From Polytrichum commune (lineage: Eukaryota > Streptophyta > Polytrichopsida > Polytrichales > Polytrichaceae): a DNA stretch of 64,000 nucleotides. Of this stretch, positions 1-12,565 are shown in pieces. Position 1 is the first letter of the stretch. Every line of letters begins with the position of its first letter. The notes beneath the pieces are model-generated. The model was not told where the DNA came from. It searched no databases and worked only from the letters and a program-made list of their open reading frames with translations. Both the position numbers and the translations under genes were made by a program. Where the stretch lies: assembly GCA_950295325.1 (NCBI GenBank), contig OX485804.1, forward strand, positions 54,982,429-55,046,428. Reading direction: 5' to 3'.

Positions 1-57
1 TCTTGGCTGGAAAAATTGGTGAAAGGGGATTAATGAATTTCTGAATTTTGTGAACAG

Positions 58-3000
58 GGTAATGGAGCAAATGGACTCACAACATTTGAGCTCCGAGGAG
101 GTTAGTTATTGTTGTATTATGTTGTGTTGTAATGTGTATATTGTGGTAATTGGATTTTGGGTATCGCGTCAATATCTAACATCATTATGATATGCAGGGT
201 TTATCACTGTCTGAAGCGGTGTTCACGGAAGACGAGAACGATGTTCGCAATGAGGACGTTGATGTGGATTGCATCGGGCTTGGAAGGGAGGAATGGCTGA
301 ACATTCCAGTGATGCTTGTGAATGCAGTCAGACAAAATGTGGCAAAAGGAATTTGCCGTAATGTCGATCCAATGGATTGTGTGGAAGACAAATGTCTTGG
401 AGTAGATAATGTTGGTGTACTTATTATGGAGCCATTGGAGGGAATGATGGACATGGGGTGGATGTTCTCCCTGCGCATGTGGCATGTTACTCGTGTTTTC
501 CACCAGAGATATACTCTTGCACACCATCTCCTAGTTAGTACACGTAGGTTGCGTCCGTTAACCACGGATCTAGAAAGACGAAGGAAAGAGGGCAAGAGGG
601 CATATGTCACATCACGCATAACATCGCAGACTAGACCGACAAAAAAATCACAGATACTCAATAATAATAGCATCTATCAACTATCTTCCAGTGTGTGTTG
701 TGAACGTGAGTGTACAAGATATTTTCCGAGGGATGAGGCACTTGCACTACGAATTGAGTTCTACACTTGTTCTACACGGATGAGACATGCTAAACAACTC
801 GAGGTCCATGGCCAATTGCATGTAATTCCGGGAGGCTCCGCGAAGGTGGTCACCTTGAGTGGCCGCAATGTGTGTGAAAAAGCTTGGAGACACATATTTG
901 CCGTCTCTAAAACGACGTTCTATAGGAACCGGTCAGAATTCAAGTGTGGTATGCGTCCACGCGACCATGGTAACCTAAACATGAAAAGGAATCGAATATC
1001 CACCCTACAAGCTACCGCGACACTTTCGACGTTATTGGAAGATAAAGCAGATATGATGCCTCACAAGGCCCGCATATTGCCAAATGGTACACGTGTCGTT
1101 GAAATGGTCTTGCCTCGTGGAACAAAATGGAAGAAGTTCCTGGTTACAATTAACGAGGTAAGAAAAAACATGTACTCCACTTATGTGTTTTGTATGTCTC
1201 GGCCACAAAATTGCGAGCCTTTGGTCGTTGGCAATTAACACATTAATGGGTAATTATGAACGTATCATATGAGTTGCATTGAGGTTCGTGTGAGATATTA
1301 TTGATGTTTTGTTCCTCGTATATATGCAGGTGAATGACAAATGCGGTGTGCTACCAATCTCTCTGTCAACTCTTAGCAAGATTCGGAACAATTACTTTAA
1401 GCACTACATAAAGAAGAGGGTTGGTGACAATTTTGCTTGTTGTGGGAAGTGTGATTCGTTTTCTGCCATTATTCTCCAACATGTTAAAGGTTCAGCTGCC
1501 CACACAGGATTTTCGAAACAATTGGAGAATCACCAAGCGCAGCAAGAATCTGCTCGCAATGCTTACCGTTGCATGAGGGCTCTTTCAATCTCGCATCCCC
1601 GAAAGGTGTTGACGATTATTCACGACAAAATGGACCATGGCAAAACTGCATCTCCTTGCTTTGCAGCCAAGAACAAAGATACTGATATGTTCACCAAGCT
1701 ACCACTTTCTGTAACAGGCATGATGGCGCATGGACATGGAGATGAAAGGTACGCCCACTATGCATTGGACATGTACCCTGGAGATTGCAATCACACTGTA
1801 GGTTCATTCGCACGACTTCTACGCGATTTGGAGGAACCCCCAATGTCATCATCTCGCCGTCTTTTTCATGGTACTGGGCGTTCACCCCTTTATCGTGCAG
1901 TTCTTCATGGGAGCGATATATGTTTGCAAGGATTGCCAACCCCACCCACGGGCCCGTCCGGCAGTTCCTCTTCCACCCACTCTACATGTTCAGCTTGATA
2001 ATTGTTGGAAGGACAACAAGTGTAGATTTGTAAAGGCATTTTGGTCCATGCTCATGGCGAAAGGAATATTTACGGAGGTACATGTATCTTATTTATTGGT
2101 TGACCATACCCACGACGATATCGATGCATCATTTGGAAGATGGAGTATGGACCTACGCAAACACGACTACCCTAGTATCCCCCTCATGATGAAATCTTAC
2201 ATGGACATGGAAAAGGTTCCTGTCATTCCACATATGATAGAGGAGCTGCCAGATTGGAGAGCATATGTTAGTGACCATATCCCAAGTGGTAAGGAGAAAC
2301 TAATTGGACACGTGAAGGCTCAACAATTCAAATTCTTCGTCCGAGATGATGGTTGGCCTGTTATGCAATACAAAGTGCTTAGCACGCACGAGGAGTGGTT
2401 ACCCAAAGATGGCATCAAGATGTGGAAATCCAATATAAAAGGGGAGCCGTGTCTTCCCTCCGGGGACCCATTTCCTGCACCACCGTGAGGTATGGCCAAA
2501 CTGGACGAAGTTCTTGTGGGACTGCAAGGATTCATTGACTATTGGCAATCAATATGTGACCATGACACGACAGGAACATATATGGGTTCACACTCGCATA
2601 TTTTGCAATATTGGATGGGCGTGAGGGAGGCATTGGAAACACCTCTTACAGAAGTATACACTGTTGGGAAGCCATTATGTGAGGGATTTTGGCCACGGAG
2701 CAGGGTCGAAGCAGATGCCCATCCATTCACCCACAATGGAGAGCTTCGGGAAGAGCACCAACCGGATGACCATTATGTTGGTCTAGCAAACCTTCGTCCT
2801 GCAGCTGCTTTCCGCATCGCGGAACATGTGCACGAGGGACATATGCTTATATTGCGTCCCCAAGAACAAGATATAGGTAGACCCATTTGGGTTTGCCGTG
2901 CATTGTCTGGGCCCAACTTGGCGGTCACGGGAGAGCATCCACGTCAAATTCTTGTACAATGGTTCACTCCCACTTCAACGGCCAGAGACCTAGCAAAGAA

Positions 3001-3310
3001 GTGGAATGGCTGGGACTCAAACCCCAACTTCAAGTGGAAACGCGATTTGAAATACTCCATTCCTGACTGGCAACCAATCAACTGCATATTGGCAGCTTGG
3101 CCTCTACCGGAACATCAAGATGTTGAGCCATTGAAGGTTACTATTCCCCCAGAGCAAATTGGATTTGCCAAAGATAATCTTCGACGTTGCTCAACTGCCG
3201 AGCGGGGAAGGCGGGTGGCTGGGGTGGATGTCGGGGAGTCTAGTGGCCAACATGGAGTCCATGGACATGTAAGTGGCAGGGGTGAGTCTAGTGGACGCGC
3301 TTCCCGTTGA
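58..3310 (+). pseudogene. DUF7869-like, transposase-resembling gene, broken
   Basis: This is a multi-exon gene, 5'-incomplete in the window. Visible exons are 58-100, 198-1157 and 1330 onward. The introns are GT-AG (101-197 and 1158-1329), and exons 2 and 3 join in phase 0. Exon 2 encodes a Cys-rich segment around 690-720 and a block ending in VCEKAW and TTFYRNR. Exon 3 carries an IHDKMDHG segment (about 1617), an LDNCWKDNK segment (about 1995) and HTHDDIDASFGRW (about 2107). Spaced Asp-rich blocks of this kind are typical, as I recall the family, of plant DUF7869 proteins, and they resemble an RNase H-fold DDE nuclease; the enzymatic role is inference. Two lesions are seen: the frame shifts between about 1945 and 1977, and an in-frame TGA lies at 2486-2488, after which the same frame runs open to 3308. 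The C-terminal part (2492-3310) is hydrophilic and unrecognised. It is probably a decayed transposon-derived gene. Confidence 0.6.
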
Positions 3311-3325
3311 TCAAGGACAGGGGAA

Positions 3326-3350
3326 TAGAGAGAGAGAGAGAGAGAGAGAA
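3326..3350. repeat. (AG)n microsatellite
   Basis: This is a pure AG dinucleotide run just after the last codon of the broken DUF7869-like gene. It makes a spurious reading frame that I do not treat as coding. Confidence 0.9.
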
Positions 3351-3501
3351 GACAAATGTGGTCGGCACATTTTTTGTAGGTGATAGGGTGTGCCATTGTT
3401 GCATCCAAATGAAGAAATTATTGTGCATACTCGCAATATTGCTTTACGTGCACATTGCGACCATTGTCATGCCTTCATGTGTGGCGTACACACAATTTTA
3501 A

Positions 3502-4927
3502 TGTAAGGTTTTTCAAAGAAGTGTCATCCATATGTTTCCATATGGGCAGTGTAATCGTGTACATAGCCAAGTTATAATGAATATTATAAGTATTGTATGC
3601 AAGCGGTGTACATGATGCATGTTATGGAGTTCGGCAAGGGATCTAGTTGGTAGCAGGTCCATTCCTCACCTTGTGCAGAGAATCCTGTGAGCCATTCCCA
3701 TGTACCCATGCTTGGCACCAACAACAAGTTCCTCCACACGTGTATGTGCTCCCAAAGACGTTCCCCCACCGATTCACGTGTTTTCATGTTCCCATGTTCC
3801 CTTCACGTTCCCATCCATGATCACATGTTCCCAATGCATTCCCATACATGTTTGCATGTTCCCAAAGCGTTCCCACACATGTTCCCAACAGTGTGCTCGA
3901 ACATGCTCCCATCCACGAACCCTAACCCCCCATACATGTTCCCCTCAACGTTCCCATGTTCCCTCTTGGCCGAAGTGTACCTCAGTTCCAATTTTGGGAC
4001 TCCCAAAAGTCCCAAAATGTTTAATATGGTGTTTTTTGCTTTAAAAAAACACTGGCATGAAAACCAAATCAAAAACGGTATTGACTCTCAAAATGACTTG
4101 TGAATTTGATGAATTTTGTTGACTAACGTATGTAGCCCTTTTGTGGACACTTCCAACTCCACAAACAAGTATGACCCTTGGATCGGATCACAAATTGTCT
4201 CATATGGTCAGGGATTGCGAGACCTACATACTGCCATTTCATATTTCATGTAGAGGTGTAAAGTTCAATAGGATGTCAAATGAAGATCACATAGCACTAG
4301 AAGTAAACTTGTCCATTACAACCATCCATTGCGACTTGGCCATTGTGCCTCATGGCAAGAAAATGCATAAACAAACCGTTGTGGTTGTCAACCGCAGGGT
4401 TTTAATGAAACCATCGTCCAAAAACCGCAATCAAACACCTTTGATCGACAAGCAAAATGATTTATTCATGCATTTTCTTGCCACGAGTCGCAGTGACCAA
4501 GTCATAACGAACGGTTGTAATGGACAAGCTTTCTTCTAGCAGAGACCGTCCCAGTTGTACTGATTATGAAACCTAGAATGATATCTATGTTTTGAAAACA
4601 TAATCCAATCTCATCGTGACACGTGTCGTCTTGAGAACGAACCTTGACATATACCACTACTCGAATGTAGTTGTGATCCGTAAATCTCGCCTACCTTACT
4701 TTCCTTGTGACACCGTCACAAAAAGTCATGATTGGGTGTCCTTGAACACCCGAATAATGCCTGAAAGCTCAGATGTTGCCAACCAACACGAACTGAGGAT
4801 GATAAATAATGGAGTGGGTGTGGGGAAACACCAAGTCACAGTAACAGCATGGAGTAGTAGTATACACTCCTTGGAACAAGGAAGGATCCCATTGAAAAGC
4901 ATATGCTCGGAAGTTATCCCTCAAATC
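3502..4927. other. Gene-free stretch with GTTCCCA-rich repeat
   Basis: I see no gene here. Between about 3685 and 3975 short units containing GTTCCCA or ATTCCCA and CATG recur many times with irregular spacing. They create long open frames in two phases that are composition artefacts. The remainder to 4927 is AT-rich, with scattered short ORFs that I cannot match to anything. Confidence 0.6.
3685..3975. repeat. Irregular short tandem repeat, GTTCCCA/CATG units
   Basis: The heptamer GTTCCCA or close variants recur at roughly 10-25 bp intervals, usually preceded by CAT or ACA. The unit length is not constant and no spacer is conserved, so this is a degenerate minisatellite. It is not a CRISPR-like array. 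Confidence 0.7.
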
Positions 4928-4935
4928 ATTTGGTG

Positions 4936-5178
4936 CACTGTCCCGGGAGAACTGTCAGTTATTAGTTACAGATGATGCGGTCGAGTTCGAGAAATAACCA
5001 ACCGGTTGAAGTTCGAGACTTCAGGAGAATTACTGATCATGTTCGAGGAATCTATGGTGGAATATACCTCAAGTGAATGAAAAGCAAAACGGGAAGATGT
5101 TGTCAACATGTAACCGGCTGGATTTAGAATCACTAAGATCTTGACCGACTATATATGCCCAAAAACTTCCCGGGCACT
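4936..5178 (+). mobile_element. hAT-type MITE, copy 1
   Basis: The element is 243 bp. It starts CACTGTCCCGGGAGAA and ends TTCCCGGGCACTG, so the termini are inverted repeats. It is flanked by 8-bp near-identical duplications, ATTTGGTG (4928-4935) and ATTCGGTG (5179-5186). An 8-bp duplication with CAGTG-like ends is the signature of hAT-superfamily elements. It has no coding capacity. Related copies lie at 14.3 kb, split across 30.0/40.3 kb, at 52.8 kb (inverted) and split across 57.4/58.4 kb. Confidence 0.8.
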
Positions 5179-5369
5179 GATTCGGTGGTTCTTTGGAAAT
5201 TTCCAAAAACCTCAGCCCAGTAAGTTCAACTTGGAATGGAAAACTCTCAGGCACCTGTAGATTTTCCCCCGAATCCGATTGAGTGTCTAGCTTGGAGACG
5301 CCCAATGGCAATTTTTTCCTCTCCAACGTTGTGGGCGGTGTGTATGTTTGACGAAGTTTTTGCAAGTTT

Positions 5370-5640
5370 TTGACATTTGACATGCAGAAACTTGCACAAC
5401 AATAAAATGCACGTCAATTGACATGCACGATGTGGAATTTGACATGTGGTGTGACTCGTGAAGAAAAAAAAAAAAAAAAAAAAACCCACACGTCAATCGA
5501 CATTTAGAAATTGAAATGACACGTACCCCTAGGCATGTGACATTGAGGTGACATTTTAAAAGGAAATGTAGATGTCAATTGACATTCCTTTTGTGTTTTT
5601 GAAAATGTCACGTGACACTTTGGATTTGAAGTTGAATGTC
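5370..5640. repeat. Cluster of GTCAATTGAC / GTCACGTGAC palindromes
   Basis: The motif TTGACAT and its complement recur at least six times, several times as near-palindromes (GTCAATTGACAT, GTCACGTGAC). A 21-base A run interrupts the cluster. This is a degenerate repeat of unknown origin, possibly relics of a small inverted-repeat element. Confidence 0.4.
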
Positions 5641-6084
5641 AAATGAAATTTGTCAAACTTGCACATTGGTTGTGGGCCTTGTTTCATTTGGGTAATTTGT
5701 GTGGAGAGCCCATTGATAATTAGAGATAGAATATTAACAAACATTAAGAATAAGGGGTGATGATGGGTGATAGGGTACAAATAAGACTAGAAGAATTCAT
5801 GTAGGGGCTTGTTTTAGGTCAATGTGTGAGCATGATTTGGAGAATCATTGGATGATCAAGGCAGTCAATGTCATGTTTCTTGTGTTTGTTGGATGGTGCT
5901 AATGCTAACAACCTTACAAAATTGGTCGCCTATGTACCTTCCAGTCACTTAGTCTCAGTGGGTCTTAATAGTTGCATGTTCTATTTTTCTTTTGTCTTTT
6001 TTTTCACTTTTTGTATGCATTTGTGTTGTTTTTTTTTGGAACATATAGTCGTAATCTTGGAACATATCAAAGCTCCGATGAATG

Positions 6085-6086
<2 letters not shown>

Positions 6087-6148
<62 letters not shown>

Positions 6149-6192
6149 ATTTGTGTGTTTGTGTGTTTGTGTGTTTGTGTGTTTGTGTGTGG
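6087..6192. repeat. (TA)n followed by (TTTGTGTG)n microsatellite
   Basis: About 60 bp of pure AT alternation is followed directly by several TTTGTGTG units. Long open frames of Tyr-Ile or Val-Cys repeats here are artefacts. Confidence 0.95.
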
Positions 6193-7182
6193 ACAAGGGA
6201 AGGACGAGGCAAGCTAGGAAGAAAGGAAGAAAAGGAAAGAAGGAAGGTTGATTAAGTTGTTGTGTTTTGGTAAATCTTGCAAATCAAAGCTAACATACAC
6301 TAACCCCCTCCCCCTCCCACACAATGTACTTCATAACACATATGGCCACGATGGACAACCCTAGAAAACAAACATAGAAAATATGGCACATTAATGGACA
6401 TGTACTAAAACACGATAGATGGAAAGTAAACCCCGTAATGATCATTACCATAGGATTAAGAGGCGTCATACACAAACATTCATGTGAAACTCAACAGCCT
6501 AAATATCCCTAAGACTACTATAATTTTTTTAATGAAACTCTGCACCAAAATGCCACAAACTACCTCGTGTACCCAATTCTAAAAAGGAAAAATACTTCAA
6601 CAACTACCTATCCCACATGGCAAAAATTGAGATTGTGTTTGCATGATTTTGGTGGAGATTTGAGAAGGAAATATTTGTTGCCATGTACCTTTGTGTCTTC
6701 CTTGTAATGCTTTTGCCTATCTACATGAGGGTGATGGCATATGCATGTTTTTATTATAGTGTTTATTTGTTTTCAGTTTGAATAGCCCTTTGTTGTGTTG
6801 TTTGTAATTCTCTTGTGATACTTGGAAGCTCAAGCGATTGTTGGCACCGAACTGGCACCACACCACACATGCATATTTTGTTGTATTTTTCAACATATGA
6901 TAGAATCTTTTTGTACGAATTATACGGTACCAATTAAAAAAACAAGAGAGAGAGAGAATGAGAGAGATTATTATGCACCTTGAAGTTGCTATTGAAAAAT
7001 ATTGACACTATATATATATAAATATACTCTTCATGCACACAATACTAACTACTAATTTGAAATGCATATGTGGAGATCATCAAGGTTATGGTTCTTGATT
7101 CCCTTTTCTTTGATACATTTTTAACTACTATCAATCGTCCAATTAATCCACTTGACTTTTTTCAATTTGCACCCAAAATAGA

Positions 7183-7184
<2 letters not shown>

Positions 7185-7218
<34 letters not shown>
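7185..7218. repeat. (CA)n microsatellite
   Basis: This is a pure CA run of about 17 units in AT-rich intergenic DNA. Confidence 0.95.
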
Positions 7219-7219
<1 letters not shown>

Positions 7220-8084
7220 TTATATATAAATATAAGTTCAAGAGAAGGGACTCAAGGAAAATAAGGAAAGGATAAGTTACCCACATACATTTTAATCTGA
7301 AGCTTAAGTGCAACCTAAAACAAAGACTGAGGCACCAACACAACACACAAAATGCTATTATGATGGTCCAAATTGCAACTGAAAGATATCTACACTCTAT
7401 ATAATTAATGTATAGAGTAAAATTTGCTAAATTAAAATGTACACATGGAGATCATGAGACTAAGGCTCGTATGTCATTTACTTTTACACATTTACATTTC
7501 CTATTGATCCTTAATAGTTGGGTCCCCTTCTATGCATTAGTGTGTCGTCACGCACATTAAACCGAGGGCGCCAAGGTGGAATTTCCTTGTAAAGGAATCT
7601 ACCAATTGGCCATGAGCTAGGTTAGGGTGGCAAGGTGGGAGCACGTGGACAATTGGCTAGGTGGTGGTAAGAGTAGCGAGGTGGCCAAAGGGGGAGGCTC
7701 TAGCAATAGAAGGTGGTGGGTCTTGGCAGTAGTGCCCTGCCGACTCCATGGCCTCCATACCATGTTTATTTTTTTATTTAAAGTTTTAGTTTAGTTTGTG
7801 TTGTCATTTTCATCATATTCTCTTTGGTATGTTCATAATGTGTGAGCGCAAATCTTTTTGTGTAGTTGAATGATTGTGGTTGTCATTTATGTGAGCAACA
7901 CATATGAATAGAACTATTAGTTATTGTGAAGTTTGAAGACATTATGCCTCGTAGAATGCATGCAACCGCTCGTGCTCAAGCCCAAGAGTGCTCATGTGCT
8001 TGCTTGAAGTATTTTGAACTTGAAGTTGTTTGAAGCATTTAATACGGTTGGCCATTGTTCAACTACACTTGCATATCTTGTAAA

Positions 8085-8436
8085 TGAATATGATATTTAG
8101 TGTCACTATGGTGACTTTTCAGATGACACTTCTCATGAATAAGTGAACAAATACGATCATGGATGATAGATGAGTTCATCCATTGGCCAAAACCCTACCT
8201 TCTCTTGTCAACAACTTGTGATGAAATATTGTCATGGATGATTGAATTTTGGATGAAAAATCACTTGGTAAGTGACAGTAATTGCAACACTGTAAACCTA
8301 AAATCCCCCAGAAAATTTACAAGGAACGACAAATAATGTTGGGTGAACATTTAGTGTTGGTGACACTATATTGCGGTTTACAGTTAGCATTGAGCAAGAC
8401 AATTAGAATTGGTGACACTAAGTATCATATTTAGTG
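8085..8436. mobile_element. TA-target MITE-like repeat (TTTAGTGTCAC family)
   Basis: The left end contains ATATGATATTTAGTGTCAC and the right end its inverted counterpart (GTGACACTAAGTATCATATT followed by TAGTG). The interior is non-coding. The ends resemble those of the better-preserved element at 50485-50707, which has TA target duplications. The boundaries are approximate because the outermost bases have drifted. Confidence 0.5.
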
Positions 8437-8622
8437 AAGTGATGTGCTTTTTGGTGATGGCCGGATTTTGGTGTTTTTGGGGCGAGTGGCCACTTCAATA
8501 ATGAAACACCCAAATAAACTACAACCAACAACCATTGTCTCAGAAACAAAGCAAAACAAATAGTATGTCAAGACTCGAAGGGGCTCAAGAAAAGGTAAAA
8601 ATCTCCACGCACATTCTTACCC

Positions 8623-8624
<2 letters not shown>

Positions 8625-8664
<40 letters not shown>

Positions 8665-8675
8665 CACACACACAC
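8625..8675. repeat. (AG)n/(AC)n microsatellite upstream of PMM
   Basis: An AG run is followed by a short AC run, about 250 bp before the PMM start codon. GA-rich tracts are common in plant promoters and leaders and can bind GAGA-type (BPC) factors. A role here is inference. Confidence 0.85.
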
Positions 8676-8920
8676 CCGCCACCCACAAAACACAGCAACA
8701 TGCTATTATTCGCCTTCAAGCTGCTCCCCTCCTTCAATTTCTTCCTCCTGAAAGGTGAAGCTTCACCCCTTCGTGCTCACGTCGCACAGTCAGTGACAAC
8801 AAGTGCCTTCCACTACCACTCGCCTGCTTCGTATTATCAAATCTTTTAGTGGGCTGGTCGAGTTTTGTGTTGCGAGAGAGCAGGGCAGAATCGAACAGAG
8901 TAGATCTGGGGTTAGCCGAG

Positions 8921-11900
8921 ATGGGTCGCAAGGCGGGCGTCATTGCACTCTTCGACGTCGATGGCACACTCACTCCTGCCAGAAAGGTAGTTGCGTTCTA
9001 TGCTACATTTTCTAAGTTCTGGATTTGGTGTTGTTTGTTTCCATTTTTGTTTTTTTATTATTGTCGGGAAAGTTTATGTGGGGAGTGGATCTCTCGGTTT
9101 GTGAGATCCGGCTATGAATAAGCGGATGACTCCACCATTTGCATTGGCTGTGCTACATGTAGAGGCCAGGCTGGGATTTTGCAGAAACTGTTGAATAATT
9201 AGGGGATTTAGATCTGAGGTTTTTTAGTTTTTTTCGTCATTCCTTCAAATGTGTTTGGCGGGTGGTGTATCGATCGTGTTACTCTGGTGTCAGGAGCATG
9301 TGGATTGTAGTTCTGTTGTCTTCGTTCGGGGAAAATTGTGTTTTTGAGCAATTTTATGGGTTAGTTTTGTTGTGGTGGAGAGCGGAATGCAGAAAGTTAT
9401 GCAGCTGTTGGAGGGGACAATTCGAAGTGGACAGAATGTTAGTAGCACAAGACATTGGTTTCTTATTTGATGGTGAACAAGTGAAGAGATTTGGGGCAGG
9501 GGTAATTTATGAAGAGTTTAGGAATTTTTTTAAGGGAATTTTGGCTGTGTATTGTTCTATCGTTTAAACTGTTTTGGGGGATATTGGGTGGGTAACAGGG
9601 TGTGTCCCCGGAGATGGTGAAGTTTCTTCAGGAGCTCCGTAAGGTATCATTTTTGCTGTGAACTTAGTCTCTCATTTAACTTGCACTTTTAATTTCAAAA
9701 TGAAATTGTAGATTTAGTAGGTGATGTGGTAAGCAAGGTGTGGGCATCTTATAATTCTTGTTGCCTCAGCTCTTCACAGAAGTAATGCTCATCATGTGGA
9801 CGGAATGCATAGGAAGGTGGGTTACCAATGGCATTTTTTTATTCTTTTTTTTTAAGAAATATTATGTGTGCTCTGTCGCATTGACACTGAATTCTCTTTA
9901 TCTGGTGGTTGCAGGTGGTAACTGTGGGTGTTGTGGGAGGCTCAGATCTTGTCAAAATCTCTGAGCAGCTCGGGGAGTCTGGTATACACTTCTTCTTGTC
10001 TGGACTATATGTACACTTTAAACTACAATAATTGATTGGTGTTCCTTCTCTGATTAAGAGACAGGAACACCTTGCCTCATTATTTTGTTGCTTCAGTAAT
10101 TAATTAGTCAGGCCATGGAGCTCACATATGATTTTTGTGACTGTGATGCAGCGACATTGGAATATGACTATCTATTTTCAGAGAATGGGCTGGTTGCCTA
10201 CAAGGAGGGAAAGCTTATTGGAAACCAGGTTATTGCTGCATCTCTCAAGGGTTTCATCTTTATGTTTACTAAGCATCTTTATTGCTGCAAGTGGTTGTTT
10301 GGTTGTTTTAGATGTTGGAACCCAATGTTGTGTTTGTAATAATGGGTTATGTTGGGGGTGCAGAGTTTGAAAGCCCATCTTGGTGAGGAAAAGCTGAAGG
10401 TATTAAACCCTTTATATCTCCTCTTTTTACATTGTAACCTGTGCATTTGCATCCTACATTTCTTATAAGTCACCTTTCCGGTATGAAGACTTTTCTATAT
10501 ATTCCTTTCAAAATTGTGTCAACAGTCATTTGTTGTGGAGAATTATGATTATGATACATCTCTATATTTACTTGGGAACTACTCGTCGTGAAAACTAGGT
10601 GATGCATCTGATTTGACTGGAATTCTTGACATCGTTCATGCATACAGGAGTTCATCAACTTTGCCCTGCACTACATTGCTGACCTTGACATTCCTATCAA
10701 AAGGTCAGTAACACCTTGATTTCTCTCCTAATCTTGTCCTCTAAGAACAGCTTGGTAAATGATCAAGAGCTTCTGGAATCTGCCTTTATATGAATGGCAT
10801 TCATGTATTATTCATTCATATGTGTGGAAGCTATCTCCTTCAAAAGGTAATAGAATGCCAGAGCTAGCAACTTCATACCTTGTATATGGAATGTCTGATT
10901 AGAATGTCCACTGGGTGTAATACAATGTTATTCTGCTATGCCAGTCTGGAAGACTTGTGTTACAACAATTAGGTTATTCTATTGAAGTTGCACAAAAGTT
11001 TTTACACAATATCTCAGTGGAGACCCATATGGTTGAGATTAATAGATTTCATGTAATTTCTGCATCAAGATTTTGCCTACTTGAGTTGAATCCTGGCTGT
11101 AGTGTTATGACTCAATGGCAAAAGTCAGGTAATTGTATTTTGTGGAACCCAGTCATTGGTGACTGTGGTCATGTGTTTACAGTCCTTCGTTACTAGGTGG
11201 ACATCTTTCAAATATTTTCTTGTGGGCTTCACGTTAATGCTTGGTTGTTGGCTTGACAGAGGAACTTTCATTGAGTTCCGCATGGGCATGTTGAATGTGT
11301 CCCCCATTGGCCGAAACTGCAGCCAAGAGGAGCGTGAAGAGTTTGAGCGATATGATAAGGTACGACATATTTTGCAAATAAGTTCTTGATGGTAGGGTTT
11401 GTTTTTAGTGTACATTAAGTGCTGCTGTGGAACGATGTATATTCAAGTTCAATCCTTGAATTTCATTTGCAGGTGCACAATGTGAGGAAAACCTTTGTTG
11501 AGGTTCTGAAGGAGAAATTCAAGGATTACAGCCTTACATTCTCAATTGGTGGACAAATCAGTTTTGATGTGAGCCTTGTTCATTCTTTGCTTTAGAGCCT
11601 CTTTTGTTCCTATGGCCAGGTTTGTTTAGGAGCAATGCTTTATGGACCTACATTCCTTTTGTTCAGCCTACTTGTTCCCTTGATTGTCCTGTGCTGCAAG
11701 AAAACCTTGAATTTTTAAATGTATTTCTTCCAACAAGCTGAATTTCTTTGTGGCTGAGGCCACTTTGATTGGCAATCAGGTGTTTCCTTGTGGATGGGAC
11801 AAGACTTTCTGCCTCCAGTTTGTTGAGAATGAATTTTCTGAGATTCATTTCTTTGGTGACAAGACCTACCCAGTAAGTCTGAGCCTCTTCCTTTGCTCCT

Positions 11901-12565
11901 TCAACCAGAAAACATGTGCTTGGCAACCCACTTCTTTTGTTTGCACTGTTTCTGAGTACTGTATGTTACGGTCAGTTTTGGCCATGCAATGAAATAATTA
12001 ATTTTCAAGGTGCCACATAGGATTTATAACCACTCTTAAGCAATGATAACATGAGATGTGGCGCCTAGAAGTATAGGCATTCATGGTGCTATATCTACTG
12101 GGTTCAGTAACAACATGGCTTTAGGTGTACAAATGTCCAAACCCAGAACTGTGTACCACAATCATATGTTTTGGGGCTTCAAATGTGTGACAATGGTACA
12201 TGGTGTCAGTTTTAGGTCATTTGTTGGTTTTGGGTATACATACCTTTCAATTAAAATTCACCAATGTACATTGCCTGTTCTTTACTAATTTCGTGGTTTG
12301 ATGTGACAGGGTGGCAACGACCACGAGATTTTTGAGTCAGAAAAGACCATTGGCCATACAGGTGTGTTCTTGCCTCATGTACCACTTCCAAGTTGTAATT
12401 ATCCTATGCTACATATCTTGATTGTGGTCATGGGGATATAAGTTTAGGGTGTTTTTTTTTTCTATCTTTTTACAGTTTATAATTTCATAATTGGTGGGGC
12501 TTTGTGCAGTGACAAGCCCAGAGGACACCATGAAGCAGTGCACAGAAATCTTCCTCTCAAGTTAA
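8921..12565 (+). CDS. PMM: Phosphomannomutase, eleven exons
   Basis: The enzyme interconverts mannose-6-phosphate and mannose-1-phosphate in the cytosol, supplying GDP-mannose for glycosylation and, in plants, ascorbate. Exons: 8921-8986, 9599-9643, 9915-9981, 10152-10228, 10364-10399, 10648-10703, 11260-11359, 11473-11568, 11780-11872, 12310-12361, 12510-12565. All introns are GT-AG. The spliced CDS is 744 nt (247 aa), the usual family length. The HAD-phosphatase signature DVDGT is at residues 12-16, with Asp12 the expected phosphoryl-accepting residue. Further family blocks seen are [62 protein letters not shown] and the C-terminal VTSPEDT. The ATG is the first codon giving the conserved N-terminus. 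No frameshift or stop is seen, so the gene appears functional. It is the only clearly intact host gene in the window and stands alone. Confidence 0.96.

Larger units (their letters stand above)
5187..8084. other. Gene-free AT-rich stretch with microsatellites
   Basis: I see no gene here. It holds a 21-base A run (5464-5484), a cluster of GTCAATTGAC-like palindromes between about 5370 and 5640, the TA and CA microsatellites listed separately, and otherwise unremarkable AT-rich sequence. Confidence 0.6.

Noticed and set aside
3685-3975. CRISPR-like array
   Set aside because: Units are short and irregular, spacers are not of constant size, and the surroundings are plant nuclear.
3687-4103. Overlapping frames of 114 and 138 aa in two phases
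   Set aside because: They arise from the GTTCCCA repeat; two phases are open at once and neither resembles a protein.
4936-5178. The dispersed repeat looked at first like a SINE with a B-box-like GTTCGAGACT
   Set aside because: The ends are inverted repeats with 8-bp duplications and there is no A-rich tail, which fits a hAT-type MITE and not a SINE.
5868-6251. Reading frames of 71-127 aa over 5868-6251
   Set aside because: They are translations of the TA and TTTGTGTG microsatellites, with no conserved protein content.
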